NCBI GenBank assembly: GCA_009746045.1
Contig: RPFO01000050.1
Coordinates: forward strand, 694,349 to 754,348
Direction: 5' to 3'
Length of the DNA stretch: 60,000 nt
DNA from: Mesostigma viride
Lineage: Eukaryota; Streptophyta; Mesostigmatophyceae; Mesostigmatales; Mesostigmataceae
This document shows positions 1 to 11,158 of the stretch, piece by piece. Both the position numbers and the translations under genes were made by a program. The notes under the pieces are model-generated. The model searched no databases. It was given only the letters and a program-made list of their open reading frames with translations, and was not told the origin of the DNA. The first letter of the stretch is position 1, and every line of letters begins with the position of its first letter.

Positions 1-1475
1 GTCGGTGCCCAGTCGACAGGATGCTTCTAAACCCTACACTATGACCGCCGTTGACCACGGCCAGTTTCCCAGGCTGGCGGGTTGAACTCGGCTTTCTATC
101 TCGCTAAATATTGGGCCGGCCCTGCGCAGGCCCTGCGCTATTATTAAGAATGCACCTTGCGGCTTAAACACAAAGGCTCTTCGCGAGCACCTGTGGAAAA
201 CCTTTAGAACTACCTCCGATCCAGTGTTACATCCCGAGCCGGACAGTGCGAAAGATCTAATCTAGTATAAGGTGCACAGTCTTTAATAAGACAGCATAGC
301 CGCGTATCCGCGTACCGCAATAACAAGCAAAGATCGCAGTAAATTGACTAACTGAGCCGCGGTTTATCGTCAGCTATATAGGCCAGCCTGGGCGATATTC
401 ATCTTCATCATCCTGAACGACTCGAACACGCGGACAAGATAACGGCAGGCTCGAGCTACCATGGTCCAGATTCTCCCGATTTCTGGCCTGCGCTGGTTGT
501 CTCCTTGATATGTCCTCACCTGGCGTGCCCCCGGCCGCGCGCGGCAGGGCCGCCACCCGTGGACTTTTCGTGATAGACTAGGTATGGACATGTGCTACAC
601 TAGACGTGGCGGGCTCACACCCGGGCAGCCTCCTGGTTTGTCTGTAATAATAATGGAGGCAGATGGTGCGCAAGGATAGATGGCAAGTAGTGCATGATGA
701 AGGAGACCACCCCCAAGCCTGTGGGGGCTCCGCGTGTGACCAAGTATGGCATTCATAGCAATTCGGGCCGCGGTGCCCACACCCCTGTATAACTAGGACC
801 TAGATAGCTTACACCATCCATTCCATCCCATGTTCCCCTCCCACTGAGGACTTATGCTCACGTGACGCAGTCACGTGTCTATTAATTAATTAATTAATGG
901 GCCTTATAGCATGATTTAATAATCTAGCTATATAATAACACGGCATGTCATGAGGCAAATGACATCCAGATTAGTGCCCCTTGGTCTGAGAGAGTCGTCA
1001 ACACTCGTTTTTAATCATTGCAAACCAAAGAGAGTGAGTCCATCTTCCTCAGACCAATGTCACCTAGCTGCGCTACCAAGCTGCATGGCAAGTTGGTGTG
1101 CAGGCGCGCCGACATGCGCGCCGACCTTCCACTGAGATACTAATCCGTCAGACTGCCGTCAGGCCCCAACAGGTTCTGTCTGATGTGTAGGGCCGGCCCG
1201 GCCCCTAGAAGATCTCGTACTTCTGGCTAGGCCCAAAATAAATGGTCCGAAACACACGAAGTACCAAAGAAACACACAAAGTCCCGAACTTAGGACAAAC
1301 TCCCAAATAAGTCCCGAATTGAGCCCTATAGTCCGGCGGACTCTGAAAGCGAGCTAGATATCGAAAGTCCCAAACGAATAACAAATGACTTTCGACTTAT
1401 TTATTGAAGGCCTTGTTACGCCCATACAAAGGTCTGGGCCGTAACAGTGGCATGCCGAGATGCAAGTCCTCCTAA
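1..1475. other. Non-coding region, no gene seen
   Basis: No open frame here resembles a known protein and I see no RNA gene. Small features are an inverted repeat holding two CACGTG boxes (859-877), an ATTA run directly after it (881-898), and short duplications such as the repeated aggccctgcgc near 117-138. The right part probably holds the 3' untranslated tail of the minus-strand LINE that follows, but no clear 3' end or target duplication could be found. Confidence 0.5.
859..877. repeat. Short inverted repeat with two CACGTG boxes
   Basis: CACGTGAC and GTCACGTG form a perfect 8-bp inverted repeat around a 3-nt loop, so two palindromic CACGTG (E-box/G-box type) sites face each other. An ATTA microsatellite follows immediately. 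No gene starts close by, so a regulatory role is speculative. Confidence 0.4.
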
Positions 1476-3739
1476 TTAATTGCGGACATGAGCAGCGTAT
1501 CCTGCACGATAAATTGACCGCAGCATGTTGGTGACCGCGCCATCCAGCTTGTTGGCAAGGTCGGCAGTGAGAGTCCACGTCTCGGCCCCGTAGTAACGTA
1601 AGAACAACAGGGAGGACCAGGACCTTAAACAGGTTCTGTTTCTCTAGCTTGCCCAGGGGGTTGCGCCACAGGGCCCGGTATATTGGTGTAAAGCGTGCCA
1701 GGCGAGGGAGATACGGTAGTCCACTATCGGCCTCGCAGCTGGGCCAGTAAGCTACCCAGCAACTTGACGCGGTCCCGATACAGGACTCGAGAGCCGTCAA
1801 GGAGAAAGAGGTCGGGCGGGGCCTGAGCGAGCCCAATCGCCAGAGCCTCGGCAGTCTTCTTGCTGACCTCAAGCCCCACCACACGGGCCTCGATTGCCAG
1901 GCACGGTCAAGCCACGTCTGCACGTGCTCAGTGTTCTCGAAGAGGGTGGTGTCAGTCGTCTGCATAGATGATGTCCGCCAGCCGAATCTCCGTGTTCCGG
2001 CGCCCCGCCGCATGCCAGAAAGCGTTGCGGACCTGCACCCCTGATTCCCTACCCACATTGAATGCGAGCAAACCGCTTGCGCGCCTGAATCATTACGTAT
2101 TCGACCATGCAATAATGAACAGGTAGGGCGACAGCACGCAGCCCTGCGCCACACACCCTTAATTCTGTAAAGGGCATGGTGGTGTGGTCCCGTAGGAAGT
2201 GCGCACCGAAGTGATGGACCCTTCATGCAGGTTGTGGATGACAGCAATAAGGGGGCGGGGGATCCGGAACAGAGCGAGGATGTCCCACAGCGCAGGCCAG
2301 AAAACTGAATCGAAGGCTTTGATGAAGTCCACCGGCACAAGGTGCAAAGGGGACTCACCAGGCTGAAGGCGGTGCAGTTCTTCCACAAGGCGGCGAGTAG
2401 TGAGCGAAGAGCGCCTGTACGGTGTTGCGGCCTGGACGGAAGCCGTGCTGAGTCTCACTGAGGTGGCTGTCCAGGGCAGTGCGCAGGCGGTTCAGGATGA
2501 GCCGCATGAGAAGCTTGAGGGGGGCACTTTGGATGCACACCCCTCCATAGTTGCTGGGGGCGGCGGGCGACCCCTTGTTCTTGTACAGCATCGTGCGAAA
2601 ACTGTGTTGCCAGGCCGCTGGGGGCCGCGGTTGCGACGACAGCAGAACGCGGTTGCAGATATCCCGGAAGAGCAGCATGACACCAGTGTCCTCAAACTCG
2701 GCGGCGAGTTTCACGACCGCCGCCAGAATCTCGTCTGAGCCTGTGGCGGCGGCGTAGCGTAGGCGCTGGACCGCCTCCGTGACCTGGCGGGAGGTGAAAG
2801 GAGGCATGTCTGACGGGTCGCCGAGCGGGCTGGCCAGCCAGCGGGGCCAGGACTAGGTAGTCCGCCGCCGACCTGGGCGGGGCCGGGGGCCCGGCAGGGC
2901 TGCCTGCCAGGGCCGGCCGGGCGGGCGCCGGCCGGCGGCTTGTATAGCAGGGGCGGGGGTGGCGCAGCTGTCCCCAAGACCTCGGCAGTGGCCGCGGCCC
3001 AGGTACGGAGCCGCTTGGCCGCTGCTCCGGGAACATCGTGGCGGTGGGGCCGGCCGAGGCCGTCCGGGTGTCCGAGGCGCTTCAGTACCAGAACCAGGCC
3101 CCCTTGCCGTCGTTCTTCTGCTCCGGCAGGTGCGCAGGTCCTTGACCATCTGCTGAGCGTCGGCCTTCTCAGCTTGCTCGTAGGCGACCCGCAGAGCCGC
3201 TTGCAGCCGAGGCTTGGCGGTCGGGTCCCTATTGCGGCGGAGCATCTGCCTGGCGGCGACCACTGTCGGTGCTTGGCGGTGCACAGCAAGCTGTCGGCGC
3301 GGAGGCAAGCAGGGGAGGGTGCGGGCAGCCAGGCGGCACTTGGCAGCGATACCGCGTAGGATCACTGAAAAGTCGCCTGGGGGCGGAATGGCACGTAACT
3401 GCTGTCGGCTGCCCCTGGCGTTGAAGACTGCCAGGAATTCGTCCCGGTGCGTCATAGCGGCCTGCTCCTCTGCTGACATCTTGTCGGCATCCTTCAGTAC
3501 CCTCCTGAGCACCTTGAGATCTGGCTGAGGCGCCAGTTGTCGCGACGGTTTCACGCCAGGAAACCGCAATCTGATGCGCGCGAGCACGAGATGGTGATCA
3601 GATTCCACCGTGCTGACAGAATCTTGCAGCACGCCAGCATCCACAACTGCGGGGCGCTGAGCCCGGCGTATACGCAGATGTAGTCAGGGCAGACCACCCA
3701 ATCCGACGGCCCAAAAAAGGTGGCAAGCTGCTGACGCAT
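1476..3739 (-). pseudogene. LINE (APE-type non-LTR retrotransposon), 5'-truncated and frameshifted
   Basis: Read on the minus strand, the segment passes through the end of an apurinic-type endonuclease and then a reverse transcriptase. The endonuclease part shows a CPDYICVYAG stretch near 3690-3650 and a SDHHLVLAR motif near 3595, matching the conserved C-terminal SDHxxV of APE endonucleases. The RT part shows YKNKG and NYGGVCI near 2590-2540, QHGFRPGRNT near 2440, VDFIKAFDSVFW near 2320 (motif A), and ADIIYADD near 1965 (catalytic YxDD). The tail reads LLYGAETWTLTADLANKL and ends at a TAA at 1476-1478. Successive pieces lie in different frames, and a stop follows the YADD directly, so no full protein can be made. 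The 5' end (EN N-terminus and any ORF1) is missing beyond about 3740, as expected from 5' truncation. No target duplication was found. Confidence 0.8.
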
Positions 3740-4965
3740 AGCTTATGCTACAAAGGTGAGGTGGGCTCAAGACGTCGGCTAAGGCGCAAGCTGATGGCCA
3801 CAAGGTGCCAGAGCTAATTGAAGGTACTATAACGCTGTGCGCTAGTATCAAGTTCCAAGCATTCCTGGGAAGGCCCACACTAAATCACTAATCGAAAATT
3901 ACTTGGGAAATGTTGTCTCGGGCTGATGGACATGTGTGCCCCTCAATTGCGGAGTTAAATTGGATGTATAATTGAATGAAATACATTATTACATTCCATG
4001 CATCGATGCTCGAGTCATCGCGATATCTGAATATCTTACATAATTACAGACCCATCAATTGGAAGATCAGAAAGCTCCAGTGCATCTGCTCTACGACCGG
4101 ACGTCTCAATCGTACGTAGTGCTTTCGAGTTATAATTACCCTCAATGTATGTCTGGAAAATCCACGTGCAGGCAGTGTCAAATGCATGGTATATGAACTA
4201 GTTATGTACATGTCAAGATGATGACAGTCAAGCGAGGCCATACATGTTGACGGACAAGTGAGCCTGTAGACCTACGTCGATCCCCAGTTCCTCGATGTCG
4301 TGCGCAGCCCCGATATCATCAGATTTCCAATCCCCAACGGCCGTCGGCTCCGCAAAATCCACGTTCGCGATTAAACAGTGCAACCGCGAGGGCCGTTCTA
4401 ACTTGTAATCCACCTATATAATGGGCTCCGTCTCGTCACCGTGCGTTCGCATCAACAGGACAGCCACGGGTGTCGCGACGTCTCGGACGCTGTGCACTAC
4501 ACGCATCATCTCGGTCATCGCAGCCGTCGAGCACGTCACAAGCATCAATTATTCTCTGGACGAATTCTCGTGACCGTGTTGATATTAATGTCTGCCAACT
4601 TCACGACTGTGAACAGCAGCCTCACGCACGTCCGGTCCATCCGACTCCGTCAGGCGGTGTTGCGAATGGCGTCCTGCGTGCAAAAACCAGTACATGAAGG
4701 ACAATAATGTTAGCCCGTTAGACAGATTTGTCTGTGGTTCCGCTTACAGCAGTACTAATCACCCGTTACGCGGATTTCGGGCAAGTGGGTATCCTCCTAC
4801 ATTACATGTATCCAATTATGGACGGGAGATTTAAAATGGGAAACAAGTATCAGCGAACCCAGAATCAAGGTATCCACGCAACGGTTTTGAAGAAACGGCT
4901 ATGTACATATAGACACAATGAACTGAACAAAACTTTAGTAGCTCACTCGTCGTTCACTTGTTAGT

Positions 4966-5087
4966 CGTAACGGAGGCAGTCATTCAGTCAGTTTGCAAGT
5001 TCAGTTGGCAAGTACGGAAACACACGCAAGTGCGTAACGGAGGCAGTCAGTCAGTCAGTTTGCAAGTGCAGTTGGCAAGTACGGACC
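4966..5087. repeat. Direct repeat, two ~54-bp copies, period 67 bp
   Basis: The sequence starting cgtaacggaggcagtca and running to ggcaagtacgga occurs at 4966 and again at 5033 with a few substitutions. It holds smaller cagtcagtcagt and caagt sub-repeats. No function is apparent. Confidence 0.7.
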
Positions 5088-5389
5088 ACCAACCGCGTGT
5101 GTACGTCCATGATATCGCAATAATATAATCAAGAATAACAGGGAACGGTTAATGTATCCTTTACGCAGCTTTTTCGTTCAGGGCATGTTGAAATAACGAA
5201 AGTGGGGTCAGGTGTTCGAACCTTCCAAGTGCCGAATTTTTTACGAACCAGCGCATTCACGAACCTTGCACTGGGGACGCGGTGGACGTGTACCATTACC
5301 CCGGCCTAATTCTAGCATTGTACACAAGGGGCGGTGGCTAGCAGTAAAGAAGGGCATCCTAGTCATAACGCTGGGCAAGTTTAAAAGCA

Positions 5390-6069
5390 CCAACGGCCGT
5401 TGAGTAGGAAAAAAAAAGAGCAGGAGAAGAGCACGTCGACGTTTCAACAGCAAGACAAAAATATTGAACCCCGAGTACCAATGAAAATGCTTTCATGCAT
5501 GTCCACCCCGACGAGGCACAAATTCATGCATGCCCACCCCGACGAGGCACAAATTAATGAACGACAGATTTCTCACCCCCCCCCGGCACATGGAACAAGT
5601 GCCATCGCACGCACACACTTTGTAGACAGGAGAGTTTCGAGAGTCCAACGGCCGTTGGCTCGGAGAAATTGACAGTACACCCGTAAAGACATTAAAATTA
5701 TCACTTTGTTGTCTTATGTGTGCCGTGTCATTTCCCAAGGTCAAAAGCCGTCAACTTCTGCACCTCTTGTCCCTCCCACCCGTACGCACTAAGCATGCCC
5801 ACCTTACACTACCACATGTGGCTCTTGAGAAAACTCCCCCCGACGATGCACATGTGCCATTCACGCACACACCTTCAGACAAGGCTATCAGTTTTTCGAA
5901 GTCCAACGGCCGTTGGCTCCGAGAAATGCTGTTACAACTCAAAATTACAATGGTGACATCCACGAGCTAGTGGTACGCCGAACAAGTGCTTGTATGACAT
6001 ATGGCGACTGCCCGTGAGGAAAAGTCCACCACCACACACGGTCAGTTTTTTGAGTCCAACGGCCGTTGG
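5390..6069. repeat. Dispersed 34-bp hairpin motif, left cluster (4 copies)
   Basis: Copies start at 5390 (last base of the palindrome changed), 5645, 5903 and 6056. The core is the 14-bp palindrome CCAACGGCCGTTGG. It is normally flanked at 5-6 nt on the left by TTTC and 6 nt on the right by GAAA, while the spacer bases vary. The same motif with the same spacing recurs at 51-56 kb. A degenerate copy lies at 4334-4347. Confidence 0.8.
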
Positions 6070-6205
6070 CTCCGAGAAATGCTGTTACAACGCAAAATTA
6101 CAATGGTGACATACATGAGCTAGTGGTACGCCGAACAAGTGCTTGTATGACATATGGCGACTGCCCGTGAGGAAAAGTCCACCACCACACACGGACAGTT
6201 TTTTG
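5893..6205. repeat. 153-bp tandem duplication carrying the hairpin motif
   Basis: Two near-identical units, period 153 bp, each begin with the CCAACGGCCGTTGG motif (5903 and 6056). They continue through gagaaatgctgttacaa, a shared ATGACATATGGCGACTGCC stretch and a CCACCACACACGG end. A third unit starts near 6200 but its motif is cut after ccaacg. The motif is therefore copied as part of the larger unit here. Confidence 0.75.
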
Positions 6206-6550
6206 ACTCCAACGCAAGAACAGACGTAATGCACACCAAGTGACCAAGTGGCAAGATAAAGACACCCTTGCCAATCTCTACCCACAAAAACTTAGCCCCG
6301 AAATCCGTAGCCCCGAAATCCGTGATTGATTTGTACATTGTAGATGACAATGCAGCGATCACATGTATTCTGAAACCAACACGTTTTTACCTAGTTATCA
6401 TGGTAACCAATTTATGGTTACCTAGTTATCCATGGCTAGAAAGTTGTAAATACACGATGTGGCCACACACGCCATAGATGAAAATCATAACCAGATCACG
6501 CACATGATCATGGAAGGGGACTCTATTGATCTCAAAAAAGAAAGCTCAAG

Positions 6551-6583
6551 ACACCCTACACCCTACACCCTACACCCTACACC
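6551..6583. repeat. Telomere-like CCCTACA repeat
   Basis: About four head-to-tail CCCTACA heptamers decay rightwards into variants such as catcctacaaccta. The complementary TGTAGGG resembles, but does not equal, the plant/algal TTTAGGG telomere unit. It may be an interstitial telomere-like remnant or simple sequence. Confidence 0.45.
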
Positions 6584-6642
6584 ATACATCCTACAACCTA
6601 CACCCTTAACTCTCCACCCTTAGCTTACGTGACCTTTTTTTC

Positions 6643-6710
6643 GGAGAAATGTCCGAGTGGAATGCTATGTATGGGGTAACTTTCCCAAGGGTTCGAATCC
6701 CTCTTTCTCC
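6643..6710 (+). tRNA. tRNA-Ser-like sequence lacking an anticodon arm (probable pseudo-tRNA)
   Basis: The ends GGAGAAA (6643-6649) and TTTCTCC (6704-6710) make a perfect 7-bp acceptor stem. TG follows at the U8/R9 positions, then TCCGAGTGG, close to the Pol III box A and the D arm of class II tRNAs. GGTTCGAATCC (6690-6700) is a perfect box B / T arm, with four of five T-stem pairs. The 25 nt between D and T arms cannot supply both an anticodon arm and a long variable arm, and the whole is 68 nt where tRNA-Ser normally exceeds 80. There is no encoded CCA (ATTA follows). A T run follows at about 6717. It is most likely a deleted tRNA-Ser copy or an organelle-derived fragment. A functional armless tRNA is possible but not favoured. 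Confidence 0.45.
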
Positions 6711-6825
6711 ATTAGAGTTTTGTTTAGCTTCTATTCTCGTCTACACATAATTCACACGAAGCTAGTACGCTTGCAAATACTTTATTACTATTTTGTTTGA
6801 TATACTACACTAATATTATAATTGT

Positions 6826-6985
6826 TGTGTGTGTGTGTTGTTCACGTGTGCGTGTGTGTGTTGTGTGTGTTGTGTGTGTTGTGCGTGTGCGTGTGCGTGT
6901 GCGTGTGCGTGTGCGTGTGCGTGTGCGTGTGCGTGTGTGTGTGTATATAATTTTTTGTTGTGTGTGTGTGTTGTGTGTTGTACGT
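6826..6985. repeat. TG / CGTGTG microsatellite
   Basis: Simple (TG)n with a (GTGCGT)n core around 6880-6935 leads directly into the 40-bp satellite. Its alternating purine-pyrimidine character continues into the satellite monomers. Confidence 0.85.
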
Positions 6986-7945
6986 GCAAGGTGTATGTAC
7001 ATGTGTGTGCAGCCGGCCCTTGCGTGCGCGGTGTGTGTACGTTTCTGTGCAGCCGCCCCTTGCGTGCGCGGTGTATGTACGTGTGTGTGCATGCCGGCCC
7101 TTGCGTGCATGGTGTGTGTACGTGTGTGTGCAGCCGCCCCTTGCGTGCGCGGTGTATGTACATGTGTTTGCACTCGCCCATTGCGTGCGCGGTGTATGTA
7201 CGTGTGTGTGCAGCCGCCCCTTGCGTGCGCGGTGGATGTACGTGTGTGCGCACTCGCCCCTTGCGTGCGCGGTGTATGTACGTGTGTGTGCAGCCGCCCC
7301 TTGCGTGCGCGGTGTATGTACATGTGTGTGCATCCTTGTCCTTGCGTGCATGGTGTATGTACATGTGAGTGCCGTCGCCCCAACCGTGCATTGTGTATGT
7401 ACGTGTGTGTGCAGCCGCCCCTTGCGTGCATGGTGTGTGTACATGTGTGTGCATCCTTGTCCTTGCGTGCATGGTGTATGTACATGTGTTTGCACTCGCC
7501 CCTTGCGTGCGCGGTGTGTGTACGTGTGTGTGCAGCCGCCCCTTGCGTGCATGGTGTGTGTACATGTGTGTGCATCCTTGTCCTTGCGTGCATGGTGTGT
7601 GTACATGTGTGTGCAGCCGCCCCTTGCGTGCGCGGTGGATGTACATGTGCGGGCAGTTGCCCCTTGCGTGCGCGGTGTATGTACATGTGTTTGCACTCGC
7701 CCCTTGCGTGCGCGGTGTATGTACATGTGTGTGCAGCCGCCCCTTGCGTGCATGGTGTATGTACATGTGCTTGCACTGGCCCCGTGCGTGCGCGGTGTAT
7801 GTACGTGTGTGTGCAGCCGCCCCTTGCGTGCGCGGTGTATGTACGTGCGTGTGCAGCCGCCCCTTGCGTGCGCGGTGTATGTACATGTGTGTGCATCCTT
7901 GTCCTTGCGTGCGCGGTGTATGTACATGTGTTTGCACTCGCCCCT
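6986..7945. repeat. 40-bp satellite array, segment 1
   Basis: About 24 head-to-tail monomers of 40 bp. A typical monomer reads cagccgcccc, ttgcgtgcgc, ggtgtatgta, cgtgtgtgtg. Variants are mostly C/T and G/A changes (cgtg to catg, gcgcgg to gcatgg). Because 40 is not a multiple of 3 and the monomer has no stops, long open frames run on both strands with a 120-bp super-period; they encode Cys/Val-rich or His/Thr/Arg-rich repeats and are not genes. The array is interrupted at 7946 by an LTR retrotransposon, whose target duplication CCCCT is the last 5 bp here (7941-7945). Confidence 0.9.
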
Positions 7946-8400
7946 AGTTAGATGAGATGCTTAGGCTGACACACGGATTTCCGGCCTGCGCGCCGCGTAT
8001 TGCCTACCGCGGCTGAGCGGGACACCTCAGTACAGTACGGCAGGGTGTACGGTACTGAGGTGTCATGTGGACCGATGTGCGGTTAGTGCCAGACTGTTCC
8101 TAGGTGCTAGCTCGACCCGCCAGGTCCGGTGTAGCCGGGCCTGACGGGCCGAGTCTTAGCTGGATGCTAGTGACGTGGTCGCATGGCATTGCAGTGTACA
8201 CTTGTCCACTGGTCGTGTGCTGCAGGTAGCACCGCCATAGGCATATAGGCGTAGCACTGGGGAGTGCCACAGCACCCGAGTCTGCCCAGTTCCATTCTGA
8301 GCCCTCAGCTTTCATCTCTCTCTCATTGTATTATTGTAATACAATCATCATTCGCTCTCAGCTTTCGCAGTTGTTCGTCGTCCCTAGTCTCCATCCAACT
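7946..8400 (+). repeat. 5' LTR, family A copy 1
   Basis: 455 bp, from AGTTAGATG to CATCCAACT. It contains a 13-bp perfect inverted repeat (8021-8033 with 8052-8064, GACACCTCAGTAC) that could fold as a hairpin, and a catatagg TATA-like site near 8242. Promoter activity is inferred from its position only. Confidence 0.95.
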
Positions 8401-8445
8401 TGGACTGAAAAGTTCGATATTTTTTTTAAGCAAAAAAAAAAAGAT

Positions 8446-11116
8446 ATGGCTTCCAACAACGGCAACAACGGCAACAACAACAAGGGGAAGGCGCCTGCCA
8501 GGCGCACCTCACCCCGCCTTTCGCCGGAGGGCACGCCCTCCACCACCGATGCGAGGGTGACGCCCAACGTCCCCTTCCGCACGGTGGTCGCTGACCAACC
8601 CAGGCGTCGGGGCCCGCAGGTGGGGCCCGGCGCCCGGGGGATGGCGAGCGGGCGGCCGTTTGCCACTGGCGGTTTGTCCGCCATGGCACCTGGGGGGCAG
8701 GTCCCCCGGGCACGACGTTCCCCGTCGCAGGTGACGGGGGTCGTGAGCGGAGTGATTCCTCCGAGGAGGATGGCGAGGTGCCGCCTGCGAGGCCTCGGCC
8801 TTCGCTTGAGCTTTCGTCGCAGACACCTGCGACGTCTGGCAACCTTTCCGTGGGCCGACAGATGGCCACCATGGACATTGACCGGTATGGGGAACATGTT
8901 CCGCCCCCGGTCATGTTCGGGCGCCCACCCCATTTTCTCCCCCTTGGGGAGGACGACATCCCGGCGTTCATTGCGGTGAACGGCCGGATCTTGCTCGATC
9001 GTTTTCAGTTGCTTCCAGATGAGCAGATACACGCGATAGAGGTTCATCGGGTGCACTCGCTGATCGAGGGGCGTCTTAGGATGCAGCTCCCACTGGTTCA
9101 GGTGGCGGTTTGGCTGTACTGTTTCGCCAATCGGCCGAGGCACAACCCCGGCACTGTTGATCAGTGGGCGTCCAGGCAGCGCCAGAGAGAGGCGCTGCGC
9201 GTGGTCTCCAGACCAGAGATCGCGCTGACTCCGTTGCCAGCGTGGCCCCAAGTCACGCCAGTTGGCTGGGGCCCGGATAGGCGTGAGGCGGCTGCGATGC
9301 CGCCTGCGACGGGGCGCGGGGCGGCAGACGCCCCCAACACGCCCATGGGTGGTGAAGCCACCCAGGACCCTCTGGCAGGTCAGAGGGTCCAACCTCAGCC
9401 GCAGGCTCCCCCGCCCCGCGTGGGGGGCCAGGTGGCTGAGGAGGCCACCGGGGTCGCAGGGACCCCGGCGGCGACACAAGCGCCCGGGGTCGCAGGGACC
9501 CCGGCAGCGACGCCGGCGCCTCCGGCGCTGGCGGGGGATGCAGCCCCCATGGAGGGTGTCACGGGCACCTCCAGCGGCTCTGGGGGGCAGGCCCCCTCTA
9601 GTCGCAACAAGGACAAGTCCCTGGCAGGGCCGGAGGGGCCCCAGGGTCCCACCGCAGCTGGGCAGCAACCAGCACTGCTGGAGGGCGACCTGCAAGGTCG
9701 CGACTTCATCACCCTGGGTGATGAGGCCGTGTGGCGTGCCATACAGACAGCCACAGCCTCCTTCCGTGGGCTGGCCGACAGGAGCCAGCAGATGCACGTC
9801 GCGGAGGCGGGCAGCCTGGTGTGTGCAATCATCACGCACATCCTGGGCCTGCCCAACCTCCAAGAGGGCACACGCAGGGTGTGCGACGACCTGCTGCCTG
9901 CCCTGCAGGCTCTCCTCTCAGGGAGGAGGGTGCAGGGCAGCAGGGTGCGTCTGGTGCGTTTGCTGGAGCTCCTACACAACGCCATCCTGAGAGGGGCGGG
10001 TAGGTGGCTAACTCTGCCTACCTGGTTGCATCACAATCTTACTAACCCTACTGACGATGAAGTGTCCCTCTCTCCCACCTTCCATGATTGGGAGGAGGCC
10101 CGCAGCAGGAGGCGGGAAGTGACACACACTCACACCCCCAACCAGCCCACCCCTATGTTGTCTAACCCTCCTACACAGCCCATGTTTGCCCATCCTGCTC
10201 AGCTCACTCAAGTAGCACTTCCCTCTCAGCAGGTCTCTCCTGTGAATGCTGCAGCAGCAACACCATCTTCTCCCTCTCCCCCTGCATCCCCCTCTAGGTT
10301 GCCCACTTACAATGAAAACCGTCCTGTGGATAGGATTAATGTCAGGGGGCTGCCTGAGGGGTATACTAGGGAGCAGGGGAATCATGCACTTCTCTCTCTG
10401 CAGCTGGCTAGGGAGGAACTGAATGTCAAGAATTGGTTTGGATCTCTCATGCAGGGGGATTTCTACCATCAGTCCTCTTCTCAGATTCAGAATCTCATTC
10501 TTGTCTTCCAGCGTAGGTATCCCAAGTGGCAGGACACGCAGGCTAGGGCAGTTTGGGAGGCTTTCATGAAGGAGCTAACTGACCTCCTCTCCACCCCCTC
10601 ATCTGTGGACATATATGGGGCATTCAGGTGGGTAGAGGAATACAGGGTCACATCAGTGGACTATGTGGCTGAGACAAAGAAATATGAGCTAGCCATCAAA
10701 GCACGTCCTGATGTCCAGCAGCTAGATCACAAGTTCTTGCTGCGTTCTTTCCTTGAGAAACTCAAACTTGACAAAAACACCTACGCTATGCTTGCCACAG
10801 GATGGCAAAGTACTGGGAGGACATGAAGGAGGCATTGGATTATATCAAGCTGGCCTTGGCTCCCCTTAGCCAGGGGGCCATGGGCACCTCTGTAAAGAGG
10901 GTCAGGGGGGAAGAGAGGGAGGAGGAGGATAGGGAGAGGGAAGACAGGAGCAAGAGACCTGTCACTATGGCAGAAGTCAAGTCCCTGCTGGGACAAATGT
11001 TTAAGGGCAAGGGCAAGGGCAAGGGCAAGGGCAAGGGCAGGGGCTGGGGCAAGGGCAAGGGTAAGGGGCAGTCTCCCTCCAAGGGGGGCAGCTCCAGCAA
11101 CAACAACAACAACAGT

Positions 11117-11158
<42 letters not shown>

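Larger units (their letters stand above)
3740..6550. other. Non-coding region with short duplications and hairpin motifs
   Basis: No coding sequence is convincing. The region contains a 67-bp-period direct repeat (4966-5087), a roughly 36-bp repeat (about 5495-5560), a 153-bp tandem duplication (5893-6205) and scattered copies of the CCAACGGCCGTTGG hairpin motif at 4334 (one mismatch), 5390 (last base differs), 5645, 5903 and 6056. Confidence 0.5.

Noticed and set aside
4441-4964. Short plus-strand open frames of 75-88 codons
   Set aside because: No recognisable domain, no codon bias evident and overlapping alternatives in other frames.
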